From: Telopea speciosissima
Lineage: Eukaryota; Streptophyta; Magnoliopsida; Proteales; Proteaceae
Direction of reading: 5' to 3'
DNA length: 64,000 nucleotides
Assembly: GCF_018873765.1 (NCBI RefSeq)
Contig: NC_057919.1
Location: 20,252,698 to 20,316,697 of the forward strand
Of this stretch, positions 1 to 11,049 are shown in pieces. Every line of letters begins with the position of its first letter. Position 1 is the stretch's first letter. A program made the translations under genes and the position numbers. The notes under the pieces were generated by a model. The model saw only the letters and a program-made list of their open reading frames with translations, did no database searches and was not told the origin of the DNA.

Positions 1-1989
1 GTCTATTACGACAGAGTGAAGCATGGAGAAAAGAAATTGAGAAGCAGCAAAAACTGAGAGAGCAAGCTGTTGCCATTTCCTTGGCTACGTCAGCTTCGGT
101 GAGATTCTCTGTGCAACTCTTTTTCTTTTCCTTTTTTTTTTCTTTTTTATTTAAGAAAAATATTTGCACCAGAAACTAAAACATATTCACCATTGAGAGT
201 GGAGAAGGAGACTTACCAATTATTTAATCCTCAATCTACAGTCAACCCTCCAAACCCATGTGGCTTGTTTCACCCCTGAAATAATCCTAACGAATAAAAG
301 GTTAAACAAAAGAATGAAATAATATCAAAGTTAAAGAATCAACGTGGCGAAGTGTCCAAAAAAAGAAAGATAAAGGAAGTATTGTCTGACAGACCCAGGG
401 AAATCACTGCCATTCGTGCTAGTGCTAGTTCTTGTACTATACGTCCCATTTTATCTATTTATTCCACTTTCACTACAAATATAACTATAAATGAACTGTC
501 ACTGTAATTGTTGCTACCACTTGAAATGGAGCTATAACTATCAATACTGAATTTTTCTTTTTTGGGGTAAAAACTATCAATAATGATTTCAGAACAAAGA
601 TAACTTTCAATCCAACTATTTCGAGGGGGGAGGGATTTAATTCCTTACCTACACTGGGGAAAGGAGAGGGAACATTTTAGCATTAGGGGGATATGCACTG
701 CTTGAAAAAGTTTAGAATCAGGTAGAAAGTTTTTTTTGGGGTGGGCTGGGAAAAGAAAAAGTACGGTGAGGGGGACATAGGAAACTAAAAGAAAGAACAA
801 AAGATACTATTGGGGTAGAGGGAGGGTTTTTTTTTTTATTAAAAAGAAGGGTTGTTATAATAAAAGATGCAAATGGAAAAATAATTATGTTGAGAGTAAA
901 ATTGGTAGAAAAAAATGAGCATCCTACCAAACTGATGGAGTGAATACTCCCTCTTTCTGTAGTAGGCATAAATAATTATATTTTGTTTTATATTCAGTTT
1001 ATGACAAGAAAGTTAAATACTCAATGGATGTAGCATGAAGATTGGAAACCATCTACTTAAACTGGCATCTATAGAGAATTTAAACATGAATTGCTATATT
1101 TTTAAGGGCCTATTGTCTTTGCGGCAAATGGAAAAGTCATAATTATTTAGATTAAATAAAAACTGTGTAAATCTTTAAAAAATTAGCAAGTTAGAACAAC
1201 AAATGTAACAAGAATACCCCCATCCCCACCTCCCTTCAAAAAAAAAAAAAAAACCACACACACACATGCTCCACCTTTTATCAAAATGGTTCTGACAACA
1301 AGAAAAGAAGTTACTTGGGTGTTAACAAACAAACCCGAATATATAGCATAATAACAAAGCTGAAGTATTCCAAACATTTGGCTTCCATTTTAATGCGTAA
1401 TCTTAGAACCGTAAAAGGGTATGAATGCAAGTATCGTGGGACCATCGTATTTTCTGTTACTGAAGTCTGCAACTTGATTGTGTAAAGGATTTATCTGAAG
1501 GTATTCATTATTTGTTTAACATGTGAGATTGGCAATGTACAGGTGAACTCACATGGTACATTGAAACATTTTGCTGATGACATAAGTGGTCCCTTGTCTC
1601 CAATGTCAGTACCTGCACCGAAGCAACTCAAATATACCGCAGGCATTGCTAATAGTTCAGTCAGGGACTCCGCAGCATTCCTAGACCAATCACGGAAGGT
1701 TAGTTTGTTAGTTCGTGCTGTTTCTTGGGTTGGGAACTGGGATATGCATTGTTATTTGGTTTAGAAGTTGGGTTTGGTGCAATTTCAGATGGTACCAATT
1801 GGACATCTATCGATGAAGAAGCTGGCAGTTGTTGGACAATCTGGAAAGCTCTGGAGGTGGAAGAGGAGTCATCATCAGTGGCTGTTACAGTTCAAGTGGA
1901 AGTGGCAGAAGCCATGGAGGCTCTCAGAATGGATCAGGCACAGCGACGAGACAATTGTGAGATCAAAACCTCGTCAGCAGGTTTTGTAG
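1..1989 (+). CDS. 3' end of a KAC/KCA-type (KIN-14A/B) kinesin-like protein, partial
   Basis: Partial gene entering from the left edge. Three exons join in phase 0: 1-98 (frame from base 3), 1543-1698 and 1789-1989, with GT donors at 99 and 1699 and AG acceptors at 1541-1542 and 1787-1788. They encode the last ~150 residues. The first exon is a charged stretch (WRKEIEKQQKLREQ) of coiled-coil type. The last exon is very basic and Trp-rich (KLWRWKRSHHQWLLQFKWKW, then PWRLSEWIRHSDETI). I recognise this tail from the plant kinesin-like proteins needed for actin-based chloroplast movement (KAC1/KAC2, also KCA1/KCA2). The motor domain would lie outside the window. The stop is TAG at 1987-1989. The GT at 1981 could also be a donor, but reading through gives a natural end two codons later. 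The family is assigned from memory of the tail, so moderately sure; that it is a real, conserved gene end is much surer. Confidence 0.65.
99..1542 (+). other. intron of the kinesin-like gene
   Basis: A 1.44-kb AT-rich intron between the first two visible exons. It has long T/A runs and a short CA repeat near 1255-1265. I see no transposon protein and no clear terminal inverted repeat. Confidence 0.6.
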
Positions 1990-2870
1990 GATATGATGTG
2001 AAATCTTATATACCAGCTTTTCTTTCCTCATAACTCAGCTTTGACCACAACACGACTCCAATGGCATGGAGGGAATGCAGGAATATAATGGAGGTAACCA
2101 TCATGAATCTTAGACTTCTCTATGGCTTGTTTTCTTATGGATCTGTGACCTCATAGATGGGCAGATTTTCAAGGCCTATAAGACTAACACAATCAAAAAC
2201 CAAGATGGCTTTAGCCTTGGGACATTCTTTTTATCTCAAACTTTAGGACAGCACTCATCATCTTCGGCAACAGTCACAATGCGAAGTAATTGTTTTATAT
2301 CAGAAGGGACACGCTTACCAAAATCAGTTTATATTTGAGAAAGCACAATATCGATATGGAGTTACCAACTTTTACTTGATACCCATGGCTTGATTCTATC
2401 TCCTAACTGCCATAATTGCATCAAATTTGTTGTAGCTCACCTGTAACAATCTGGTTACATGTTTTTCAGCTTATTGATCAGTTTCTGAACATATAGCAAC
2501 CTTGTTATGTTTCTTTTTGGATGTAGGAATGCCTTAAAATGGTGATGGGAGAACCATGTTTTTGCGGTTTTTTGGCTGAGAGGTTAGCTAATCTAGAGTT
2601 ACGAAAGTTTGCTTTCTTGTCAGGATTCAAGCAAATGTTCACTCCACCAGGAGCATCTTGGAAAGTGTAGATGTTTCCAGTGGGTTGACCAAAATAGTCA
2701 AAGCAGAACGCCAGAAGTGTTGGATGGAAAAGCAGAGATAGTATGGGCACTACATTCGCAGGAGGAGATCTGGCACAATAGTGTAGAATTTTCAATTGTT
2801 TGGTGTTTTTTCCTTACTATATATATATATTTTGTAACAATTAGAGGGGAAAAATTCTTGTAATGTTTTG
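1990..2870 (+). other. probable 3' UTR and downstream region of the kinesin-like gene
   Basis: This follows the stop codon on the same strand. A donor-like GT near 2098 and an acceptor-like AG before 2527 suggest a spliced 3' UTR. The short ORFs here (such as 2609-2863) match no protein I know. A (TA)n tract at about 2819-2830 and A/T-rich sequence up to 3000 could hold the polyadenylation site. Confidence 0.35.
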
Positions 2871-3556
2871 TAGCCTTGTCCATCAAAGGTGCTTTATGAT
2901 AGTTCTTTTTTTTTATTATTTTTATTTTGTAGTCTTCAATACCTGCTTGTGTTTATTGTGTATAATAAGCACAATATTGATTTTGTTGGAAGAAATATAA
3001 ATCTGTAATCTTTTTCATTTATGCTGAGTGAAACTCTTTTACACCATTTTATTTTTTACATCCACATCCCTTCTCTCTGTACCCTCATATTATTAACCGT
3101 GAGTGTGGTAGTCTATAATGCTTCAGGAGGGGAGTCTATACTTAGGCATATTCAACGCCGTACAGGTATGAAATTGTTATGAGAGAAGGTTGATCTCTAG
3201 ACTTCAATCTGGATTCTGGAGCAGTAGAGCTGGCCCAATCCAAGACCAATCCAACCACTATTTTTCGTGAGACCAGCTTCAGCCCAAACCAAGCGAAACT
3301 TTTTAAGCCCACAACCAGGTTCGGGTTTCTCGGGTCGAGTTTGGGTTTGGATGAATTTTCTTTTTTAGTGGATAATGAAGAACAAACATATCTTGGTTTA
3401 TTATTTTCAATCTTTATTATTAAGGACTCCTGAGTCCTGATTGTTAAACTCAGATTCGTTTTCTTTTTGGGAGTTAAACTGATGAGATTTCTATTTTCTT
3501 TGTAAAAATAGATGGAGGAATTTTTCCCCTAATAATGAGGAAAGGGGATCTCACGA
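2871..3556. other. intergenic, no gene seen
   Basis: AT-rich. Around 3220-3360 there are degenerate runs of GGCCCAA/GGTTTGG-type words like those at 34.7 and 61.6 kb, probably old transposon sequence. Nothing codes. Confidence 0.4.
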
Positions 3557-3557
3557 T

Positions 3558-3789
3558 CATGATTTTAGGTATTGATATCGGGCATCGGCTGGATTGGTAT
3601 CGGGATTGGTATTGGATCGGATATGGGATCGGTATTGATTGTATCGGATAGTTTTACCTTAAAAAATATTGATACTCGACAATTATATCTCTATGTTCGT
3701 ACTGTTCATCGGTCCAGTATCGGCTAGGTATTAGTGTTGGCCGATACCAATATGGATTGGCCAATCTGATACCAATACCTAAAATCATG
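3558..3789. mobile_element. TIR element (MITE-like), ~232 bp
   Basis: The left end (CATGATTTTAGGTATTGATA) is matched as an inverted copy at the right end (ACCAATACCTAAAATCATG), about 19 bp with one difference. The interior is built from imperfect GGTATCGG/CCGATAC words. There is no ORF. The length, lack of coding and TIRs fit a non-autonomous DNA transposon; the superfamily is unclear because no convincing target duplication is visible. Confidence 0.55.
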
Positions 3790-5200
3790 CTCGCAATGTT
3801 CACAAGGTCCGATCTATACTTTTATGCTGCAAACGAGAACTGATCAGATTGGATCAGAATCAATTTGAATTGGTCCGGATTGGCATTGAAGGCAGTTTAT
3901 TTCAGACATCTATGGTTATTTTCATACAGAATCAGTCTGAGTCAGATAAGGCAGAATTGGAATAAAAGCCTCGATCCATTCCCATCTGAATTGACCATCC
4001 AATTTTTAAAACCCTAACACCCAACCGTCCATCTATAGAGAACTAATTCGAGGATCCCCACTACTAACCACCCTTAAACCATGTGGCCGATTTTTATAGG
4101 ACCGAGTTTCCCTTCATCTGTGATAAGAGAGGAAGTCATTGGTTTATGATGACTATAGGAGAACAATGGGGGTATTATCGATTTCCCACAATAGGGAGAG
4201 AGTTATAATGAACCAAGATGGGTGTACTTTTCCTTTCTCCCATGACGAAGGAAAACGTACCCCAATTTTATATCTCTATCTCATCTGATTCATATTTCGG
4301 ACGTCTACGCATAAAAATGTCACCTCGAAATCTTTTAAGAGTCATGGAGATTAGAGAGATCCAATTTTTATGACACTATTCACCCGGTCAAAACTGGACT
4401 TCTTATTTATTTAGTATTTTTATTAAATAATAAACATGCGTTGCATCACGATCTACAAATATTATTAAAGATTAAAACCAAGAACATAATTGCTAAAAGA
4501 ATTGGAAATTGATGGAGATAGGGGAAGAGACACACCTCCATGCAAATGCTATAAAACCAAGTTAGTAAACACATAATAATTAGACTAAACAACAATTATG
4601 AATAAATAATAATCGTAAACAGAAAACTAATGATCCCGAGATTACGAACCATGATACGAATTATTTTCACATGATGCCTTTTGGTGAGAAACTATACTCT
4701 CATACCATTGGAATCCCATGCCACCTCTTCCCATAAAACTTACACAGCTTTACAATTTTTCTTGGGCAAGGGATCTACAAGCTGCCCACTTATATTGGTA
4801 TCTTGCACGCCAAACTAAGGGTGTGTGTTGGTTTAGTTTCGATTATTCGATTTGGTTTAAGATTCAAAATTCATAAACCAAAATCGAACCAAATCGAAAT
4901 AGGAACACATTTTTAAAATTATAATTGAATCGACTCGGTTCATATTCAGTTTAAGTTTCATTTCGTATCTGATTCCTTATTCGATTCATATTCAATTTAG
5001 GTCATATTTTAACATTCATGAATAATAGAAAAATAACAATAAATTAATCGCTTTTTTTTTTTCATAGAGGAAACAAAATAACAATAAATTGATGAAGATC
5101 AAAGCAGCTTAATTCCACTATTGGAAAGAAAAATTCTCTCCTTATTGAAGTACAGTACCATCCGACATGGATCAAAGATTTTAACACTGTGATAGTTATC
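3790..5200. other. intergenic, degenerate repeats only
   Basis: No gene seen. 4830-5000 is a degenerate stretch of words such as CGGTTT, TTGGTTTAG and AACCAAATCGAA. Similar stretches lie at 6.75-6.93, 11.2-11.83, 42.9-43.1 and 43.55-43.75 kb, so this is a dispersed decayed repeat. Confidence 0.4.
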
Positions 5201-5387
5201 GATGATGGACTTGTCCCTTCAAGCGGAAAGATATTGTAACAAGGGAAGCTCTTTCAAGGAAAACATAGAGCCCACCTTAATCTCAGGTTGAGAGCACAAG
5301 GAGAGGATGCTTGGTGAGGTAGGGAAGGCGACAAAGGTATGAGAAAAATACACGGAAGGCGTGAGAAAGGGAATGAATGTTTTCTTT

Positions 5388-5540
5388 ATTAGTTTAAGAT
5401 GAGATAATATGATGTGTATGCCGCTGTATGAAAACATGGTGCACCGCCACCCACTTCTATCATTCTATGGCGCCATTGCTAGTCACAGGCTTGTATGCAA
5501 CAACAACTCTCTAGGTTTAGGTGAGAAAAAATTGTCGCCA
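5388..5540. repeat. diverged direct duplication, copy 1
   Basis: The segment including ACCCACTTCTATCATTCTAT and GGCGCCATTGCTAGT recurs at 6540-6690 in the same orientation, with scattered substitutions and small indels. The flanking purine-rich sequence is also loosely alike, so an old duplication of about 150 bp or more is likely. Confidence 0.5.
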
Positions 5541-5718
5541 TGATTTAGGACAGACTTGCCATTAAGTTTGGAGTTAATTTTGCATTCATCCCTCCAAGCA
5601 GGAACACCATTTGCGAGTCCTAGATCCTAATTTAGATGGTGACTCCCCTTTTCCCAGTCCACCCTCTTGTGACGTGAAAAGATACTAACAGAGGGTACTA
5701 TAGCAGTCTAGTCTACAT

Positions 5719-5732
5719 CCCCCCCCCCCCCC
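5719..5732. repeat. poly-C tract (14 nt)
   Basis: An uninterrupted C run in otherwise AT-rich DNA. Short C or G runs also occur near 8466, 22,531 and 42,740, and a very long one at 45,549. Confidence 0.8.
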
Positions 5733-6360
5733 AAGGTGTAATTCCAGATGCTCCCCAAGATCCATTGTACCTACACTTAGGCCATTACATATGACCTTTG
5801 AATTAAAATAAAGAAGGGTGTTTTTGATTCCGTAGAACAAAAATTGAGAATTAACGATGAAACTCACTTACCCAAGAGTCCAATCATAGAGTCACACTAT
5901 GGTGAATAAAGAAATTTGTTTTCCTTAATTGGTGACGACAATCTTTTCCCTTAATAGGAAGAGAATGACTCGTATCAGTATAGTTTCAAAGTAGCTGATG
6001 TTAATTTTGTAATATAGGAAAAGTATTTGAATTAAAATTTGACTCATCAATAAGGGGGTTGACATCTAATTTGATTTTTGGTCCCACTCAAAACCACCTT
6101 ATCACCGTATAATGGACTCCATATGAAAGATCATATTACTCGAGTTGTCAATGGCGATAATGTTGTACCATGATTCACATGTGAAGAACCATAAGCTGAA
6201 AACTCATTGAAGGCTTTTCTACTACTACAGATATAACCTCTAGTAGTGATTACTCCTTGACGTTGAATGTTAAGTCACTTCTTGCACGCCAAAAGTATTA
6301 ATAAATAAATTTTATCTTCAAAGAGATAGAGACTGAGAAAGGAAATGGATGTTTTTTTTA

Positions 6361-6528
6361 GGGAAGAAGATTTCTGTCTGGGAGTGTAGCCTACGCCAAT
6401 ACTCCCATGTGTCTATCTCTCTCCTCCTGAAAACAAGGGGATAGAGATGTCTTTTCAGATGAGGAGGAGAGGGATAGACTCATGAGAGTTCTAACATAGA
6501 CCACACTCCCAAACAGAAAACTTTCTCC
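6361..6528. mobile_element. foldback (hairpin) MITE, family 1
   Basis: An inverted repeat of ~65 bp arms. The left arm contains TTTCTGTCTGGGAGTGTAG and GTCTATCTCTCTCCTCCT; the right arm carries the reverse complements AGGAGGAGAGGGATAGAC and CCACACTCCCAAACAGAAAA. The centre is short. Relatives with the same arm words are at 44,760-44,920 and about 40,984-41,152. Confidence 0.6.
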
Positions 6529-6539
6529 CTTTTCTTTAT

Positions 6540-6690
6540 TAATTTAAGGTGAGACATTATGGTGCGCGTGAGTGCATATGAAAACATGATGCACCATCAC
6601 CCACTTCTATCATTCTATACATGGCGCCATTGCTAGTTACAAGCTCACTTGCAATAACACCACTCTCTGGGTTGAGGTGGGAAAAAATGA
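6540..6690. repeat. diverged direct duplication, copy 2
   Basis: Same-orientation relative of 5388-5540, sharing ACCCACTTCTATCATTCTAT and GGCGCCATTGCTAGT. It has a 4-base insertion (ACAT) in the middle and several substitutions. Confidence 0.5.
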
Positions 6691-6739
6691 CATCATGGTG
6701 CATGTCATCACTTGTCAATCGCCATGGCATGTTGATCAT

Positions 6740-7312
6740 TTTATCGAATTTGGTTTGGTTCGATTTGATTCTAACCGAATGTTTAACCTTTGAAACTGAA
6801 TCCGAATCAAACTGTAAAAAGAATTCATTTTTTTAAAAACTAAAACCGAATTGATTCGTCTTCGATTCAATTTGACCCCATTTTAAACGGTCAGTTTCAG
6901 TTTCAATTTTCGATTTCAATCCCAAAGTGACACTGCTACGCCAAATCAATAGCCCACAGTGAAAGAATGCATTTTGATGGAGCACGATGCATTATGCAGG
7001 GGGCCACATATTTAACGAGAAGAGACTACTTTCCCTTTTTCATTTTTTAGGTTAACTCAAAATTGTAGAAAATGTGGATGAGCTTCTAGCTGAGTCACAG
7101 CCTCCACTTAATGTAGAGTTTCGTCATCATGTAATTCCAAAGAAGATTCAAGTTACCAAAAAGAAATTTTAGATAAATTGAAAATAGAGATAAGAAAAAA
7201 AGTAATTCGATATTATTCCAAAATGAAGAATGAGTTAGCTAGTCTTATTTAAATATATTTTTAGGGTTTAAATTTGATGCACCATTAAGTATTGCCAACT
7301 TTTCGAGTTGAG
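6740..7312. other. intergenic, degenerate repeat and AT-rich DNA
   Basis: 6745-6930 repeats words of the GGTTTGGTTCG / AACCGAATTGATTCG type. The rest is AT-rich without coding potential. Confidence 0.35.
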
Positions 7313-7467
7313 CTCGTCTCCAGGGAGGCGTGCGCCCAGGGTGCTGCCAGGAGGCATCTAGCGGTTGAGCTGTGCCGCACATATTTCAGTGCATGTCTAG
7401 GGATGTGTGCAACACAATTCAACGGCTAGCAGTGCCCTAGCAATTCCCTGCTCCCTGGAGACGATCC
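7313..7467. mobile_element. foldback (hairpin) element
   Basis: The left arm (CTCGTCTCCAGGGAGGCG, later AGCGGTTGAGCTGTGCCGCA) pairs with the right arm (TGTGTGCAACACAATTCAAC, later CTCCCTGGAGACGAT). The arms are ~65 bp with mismatches. There is no ORF. This is a MITE-like hairpin of the kind scattered through this window. Confidence 0.5.
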
Positions 7468-8723
7468 TGATCCCAACTTTCCACCAAAAAAACAAGTCTT
7501 GCCAACCAATCTTTTCGGTGCAAATAAAATTCTTCAGTTAAATAAATGTGTTATTACACTTCTACTCTCATCTCAATCCAACGGTTGAAAGGTATGACCT
7601 TGTATGTATACAATATAAGATTGTACACAAAAATTGGGTTTTATAAATTTTTATTTTTATTTTTTATGGAAGAAAGAACTTTATTTGAAAGCATGGCCTA
7701 CCGCCTACATCGACGATCTCATCTGGGACATCTCTGCCTTTAGTTTGAGGGAAGAGAGAGATAGACACCAGGAGTGCCAGCGGAGCGGACATAGAACCAT
7801 TTCCCATATTTTAGAAGGGAGATGGTTCTCTAAGCTAGTGGCATAAAAGAGCACAGTAACAAGATGCGTCAAAATGGTATTGTGCATGAGAGGGCAACAA
7901 GGTCATTTCATTTTTTAAGAAAACATATAGACATAGGAAATGCTAGTATACCATTGTACCCTACCCCAACAATTCAGAGAAAGCCCCTACGCTCATACAC
8001 AGGGTTGGCGAATTGAGGCAAAGGTACAGCCTGTGAGTCAGCCCTACAGAAGACACTGAGTCAATCCATTTGACTCGGGCATGGATTGGTAAGCTTTTCC
8101 TCCAACGATTGAAGCCCTTCAACTGTAATCTCCTCTATCAATCTATTCCCAAAATTGATTTGAGTGCAAGAGCCAGGATAGATTCATTGATTTTAGGGTT
8201 CATCTTCCCCAAATGTTTTAGGGTTTCATTTTCAGTTTCAAATCCTAAACCATTTGGGGAAGATGAGGGCAATTTGATCACTTTACTCTTTAATTTTGAT
8301 AGATTTTTGTCACATGGGCATTTTGGTCATTCGATTATCTGAAACTAACATCGAACCTCCAAAACTAACGGATTGGACCAAAATGCTACACTGTTTTGAA
8401 AGAAGGGAATAATTTGCAATTAGAAAAATTGTAAGGATGCATTTGGATAAATGGGCATTTTCAAGGGGGGGGGCATTTGTAAAAAAACCCCGATAATAAT
8501 GACTAGGGGACGGAGATATATCGGAGGCTCAAACTGGGGGAGGGTGTTGTATTCTTTTCTGGTAGTGTGGACGACGTGGAAGAACTTGAAAATAAAGAAG
8601 AAGAAGAAGAAGAGAAAACAAACGAGTGGATTGAATTCAATGTATTCCACTATTCCTTTTTTTGGGTATTAATTTTATCCATCATGTTCATAGGACTCCA
8701 ATGGCATTAATGACATTTTACAG
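7468..8723. other. intergenic, no gene supported
   Basis: Several short ORFs exist but none shows a recognisable domain. A small perfect-stem palindrome lies at about 8203-8266 (CATCTTCCCCAAATG against CATTTGGGGAAGATG). A G run is at 8466-8474. Confidence 0.35.
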
Positions 8724-8743
8724 GGGAGAAAATGGGTAAGCAC

Positions 8744-8784
<41 letters not shown>

Positions 8785-8975
8785 CTCCTTTTCATTGACG
8801 GACTTTCATGATTTTCATCATCTCTGCTCCCACCTCCATGTGTCTGGCGCAGCCTGCGCTGCGGCACAGAGAAAATGGGTAAGCAATTAATGTTAGGAAG
8901 AGTGCCTTTTCTCTCTGTCTCTCTCCACTCCTTTTCATTGAATGACTTTCATCATCTCTGCTCCATTGCTACCAG
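8724..8975. repeat. tandem duplication around a GC-rich foldback fragment, with a (TC)n tract
   Basis: GAGAAAATGGGTAAGCA occurs at about 8726 and again at about 8872. Each is followed by a CT-rich stretch, CCACTCCTTTTCATTGA and ACTTTCATCATCTCTGCTCC. Between the copies is a ~35-bp piece of the GC-rich foldback family (GCGCAGCCTGCGCTGCGGCA). The first copy contains a (TC)n microsatellite at about 8741-8781. Confidence 0.6.
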
Positions 8976-9037
8976 ACTGAACCCCACAAGCCCTAAAACT
9001 TTATTTTGGTCTAATTACTTCTCAGTAACCTTTACCC

Positions 9038-9046
9038 TATAAAATA
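9038..9046 (+). promoter_or_regulatory. TATA box candidate
   Basis: TATAAAATA lies about 82 bases before the ATG at 9128. A start of transcription some 30 bases downstream would leave a purine-rich 5' UTR of about 55-60 bases. It is the best TATA-like site in front of any ORF here, and the spacing is normal for plants. Confidence 0.45.
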
Positions 9047-9127
9047 TCTCAGCATCTCATATCACAAAAATTTTCAGGTAAAAGACCAGATCAGAAGAAT
9101 CGAAGAGACAGAGACAAGGAGAGAGAG

Positions 9128-9457
9128 ATGGGAATTCATCTGTTGGTAGCGGTGGTGAAAGCGTCATTCTTACACTGGTTTAAGTTCTCCCCACTGTTGT
9201 GGCCCTTCAATCTGTACCTTCCAGTCTCAAGGCGTGTCTGTAGGATGTGCGATACCCTTTCCACCGCCTCATCTCTTCTGGCCTTCAGGCTTCATAGGAT
9301 TTTCGCCGGAGGACCCAACGGCGAAGGCAGGGGACTCAACAGAATGGAAAGAGCCATACGGCTTTTCTGCAGAGAAGTGATCTCTGGACCCACCCACTTT
9401 CCTCACAACTCCATAAACGAGGCCAGTCTCTATTCCCTCCCTACTGCTGCTCTCTGA
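9128..9457 (+). CDS. small hypothetical protein, 109 aa
   Basis: An ORF of 109 codons beginning MGIHLLVAVV and ending in a TGA at 9455-9457. I do not recognise the family. The N-terminal half is hydrophobic and aromatic (KASFLHWFKFSPLLWPFNLY), followed by a Cys/Arg stretch (RRVCRMC) and a basic, Gly-rich part. Gene-like signs are the TATA box at 9038, an A/G-rich leader reading AGAGAGAGATGGG at the start, and a good splice donor (CTG then GTGAGTTCT) at 9620, which would put an intron in the 3' UTR. It could instead be the first exon of a longer gene or chance coding. Codon use looks less AT-rich than the surroundings. Confidence that it is translated is modest. Confidence 0.35.
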   Translation: MGIHLLVAVVKASFLHWFKFSPLLWPFNLYLPVSRRVCRMCDTLSTASSLLAFRLHRIFAGGPNGEGRGLNRMERAIRLFCREVISGPTHFPHNSINEASLYSLPTAAL

Positions 9458-10740
9458 ACTCCTCCGATTCTTTACCCCTCTCTCTCTCTCTCTCTCCTCT
9501 CTCCACCAGATCTCCAGTTGAACCACAACTCAAACTCCCAATCAAGACCAACAGATTCCTCATCCCACCTCTCAGATCCCCGGATCTCGGCTTCCCCAAG
9601 CCTCTTCTGTCTCAGTCTGGTGAGTTCTCTTCTGTTACCAAAATTTCTTTGAAAGAAAACATTAAGTTTACACAGATTTATGTGCAAGTGTCTATAGAAA
9701 TTTTGTTTTTTTAATTTTAAAAAGAAGATTATTAAATGTATAATTTTATAATTTCACTGGGCCACCCAACTGGCCAAATGAAAGAAGAAGACTGAACTTT
9801 TCCCCACTGCAAGTTTGTTCTAGGGTTATCATACCTTTGTTCATAAATATAGTTTGATTATTTATCCAAAAATAAAAAAATCTTTAGTTCTTGTGCTACA
9901 ATTTCTCTGCAACTCGATTTAGTCAATCTCATGTGCTAAATTTATTTTTTATGCATATCAACCCTACCATCATAATGTGTGATTCGGATAAATAAGTCAT
10001 GCAATGGATATGAAAGTGAATAAATTGACGAATGCAGGGGAAGATCTCGTGGGGGGTGGGCGATGACAGTGTATTCAGAAGAGGAGGGAATGCCCATATA
10101 TCTGATTATGTAAAATTGAGCAGGAATTGATGGATTTTGTGACCTTTATATATAGAATGTATGAGGAATCTTTAGCAAAAAATTACATTTTCCAGTGTTT
10201 AATCTGTCTTCATTTGCCATTTGGTTGATTTCTTGAAAAGAAGATCAGGAAGAGAGAGAGAGAGAGAGAGAGAGGGAGAGCCTTTAATGCTCTTGGTTGT
10301 CCTCCCTCCTCAGTCCTCACCATGGTTTGATGTATTGGATGGGAATTGGTCGAGGCCAATCCCGAGATTTGACCGATACAACAAGGTTCGACTGGATTGT
10401 TGATTGGATTGCCCAACTTGGTTGGGTCGGCCGATCCCACTTAATAGGTTTTTTTTATTTTTTCAAAGTTTTCAAAGTTTTTTTTATAGTTTTTTATATT
10501 ATCTTGACCGTTACTGATCGATTCCAATCGATTTTGACCGATCCGATCCAGATAATATCGGCCTATCCGATCTTAAGATCACAACATCCCCCAACTCTGG
10601 CCAATATATGACCTAATCCATAAATAACGATTTTGGGGGGTTTTTTGACCGATCTTGACCAATTTGGACTGATCCGATCAGGATCCAGAAAGGTTTTGAC
10701 CATGATCGATCCCAAGTTCGATACCTGGATTTTGAACCTT
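9458..10740. other. downstream region of the small ORF, repeats
   Basis: 9479-9500 is a (TC)n tract. A donor-like GTGAGT starts at 9620. A (GA)n tract is at about 10,250-10,276. 10,320-10,740 is a degenerate stretch of GACCGATC/GATCGG-type words that looks like decayed transposon. No second exon could be assigned. Confidence 0.35.
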
Positions 10741-10746
10741 GGTCCT

Positions 10747-10821
10747 CACTCACTCACCTGAGTGAGTGAGTGAGTGAGTGAGTGAGTGAGTGAGTGAGAG
10801 AGAGAGAGAGAGAGAGAGAGA
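10747..10821. repeat. (GAGT)n / (GA)n compound microsatellite with palindromic start
   Basis: CTCACTCACTCACCTGAGTG opens the tract, followed by about ten GAGT units and then (GA)n. The leading CACTCACTCAC can pair with the GAGTGAGTGAG that follows, forming a hairpin. Confidence 0.85.
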
Positions 10822-10902
10822 CTCAGGTAGTCAGAGATGCCATGTGACACATGGCATGCAGCCCAACAATGCAAATGGGCTGGATTTGGGTCCTTTGTAG
10901 CG

Positions 10903-11030
10903 TGGCATGGTGTGTAGTGCACCATCTGACGGCCCGTAGTGCTTGGGGATGCAGCCCAACACACAAGCGGAGTTTTGGGTTGCATGCCCAAGCATTTTGG
11001 GCCGTTGGATGGTGCATTACACACCATGCC
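10903..11030. mobile_element. foldback hairpin element, ~57-bp arms
   Basis: The left arm (TGGCATGGTGTGTAGTGCAC, then GCTTGGGGATGCAGCCCAA) is matched in inverse by the right arm (TTGGGTTGCATGCCCAAGC, then GTGCATTACACACCATGCC). Identity is roughly 85-90% over ~55 bp with a 15-base loop. This symmetry is why ORFs appear on both strands; none is a gene. Confidence 0.65.
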
Positions 11031-11049
11031 CCTTGGGACTCGGTCTTCA

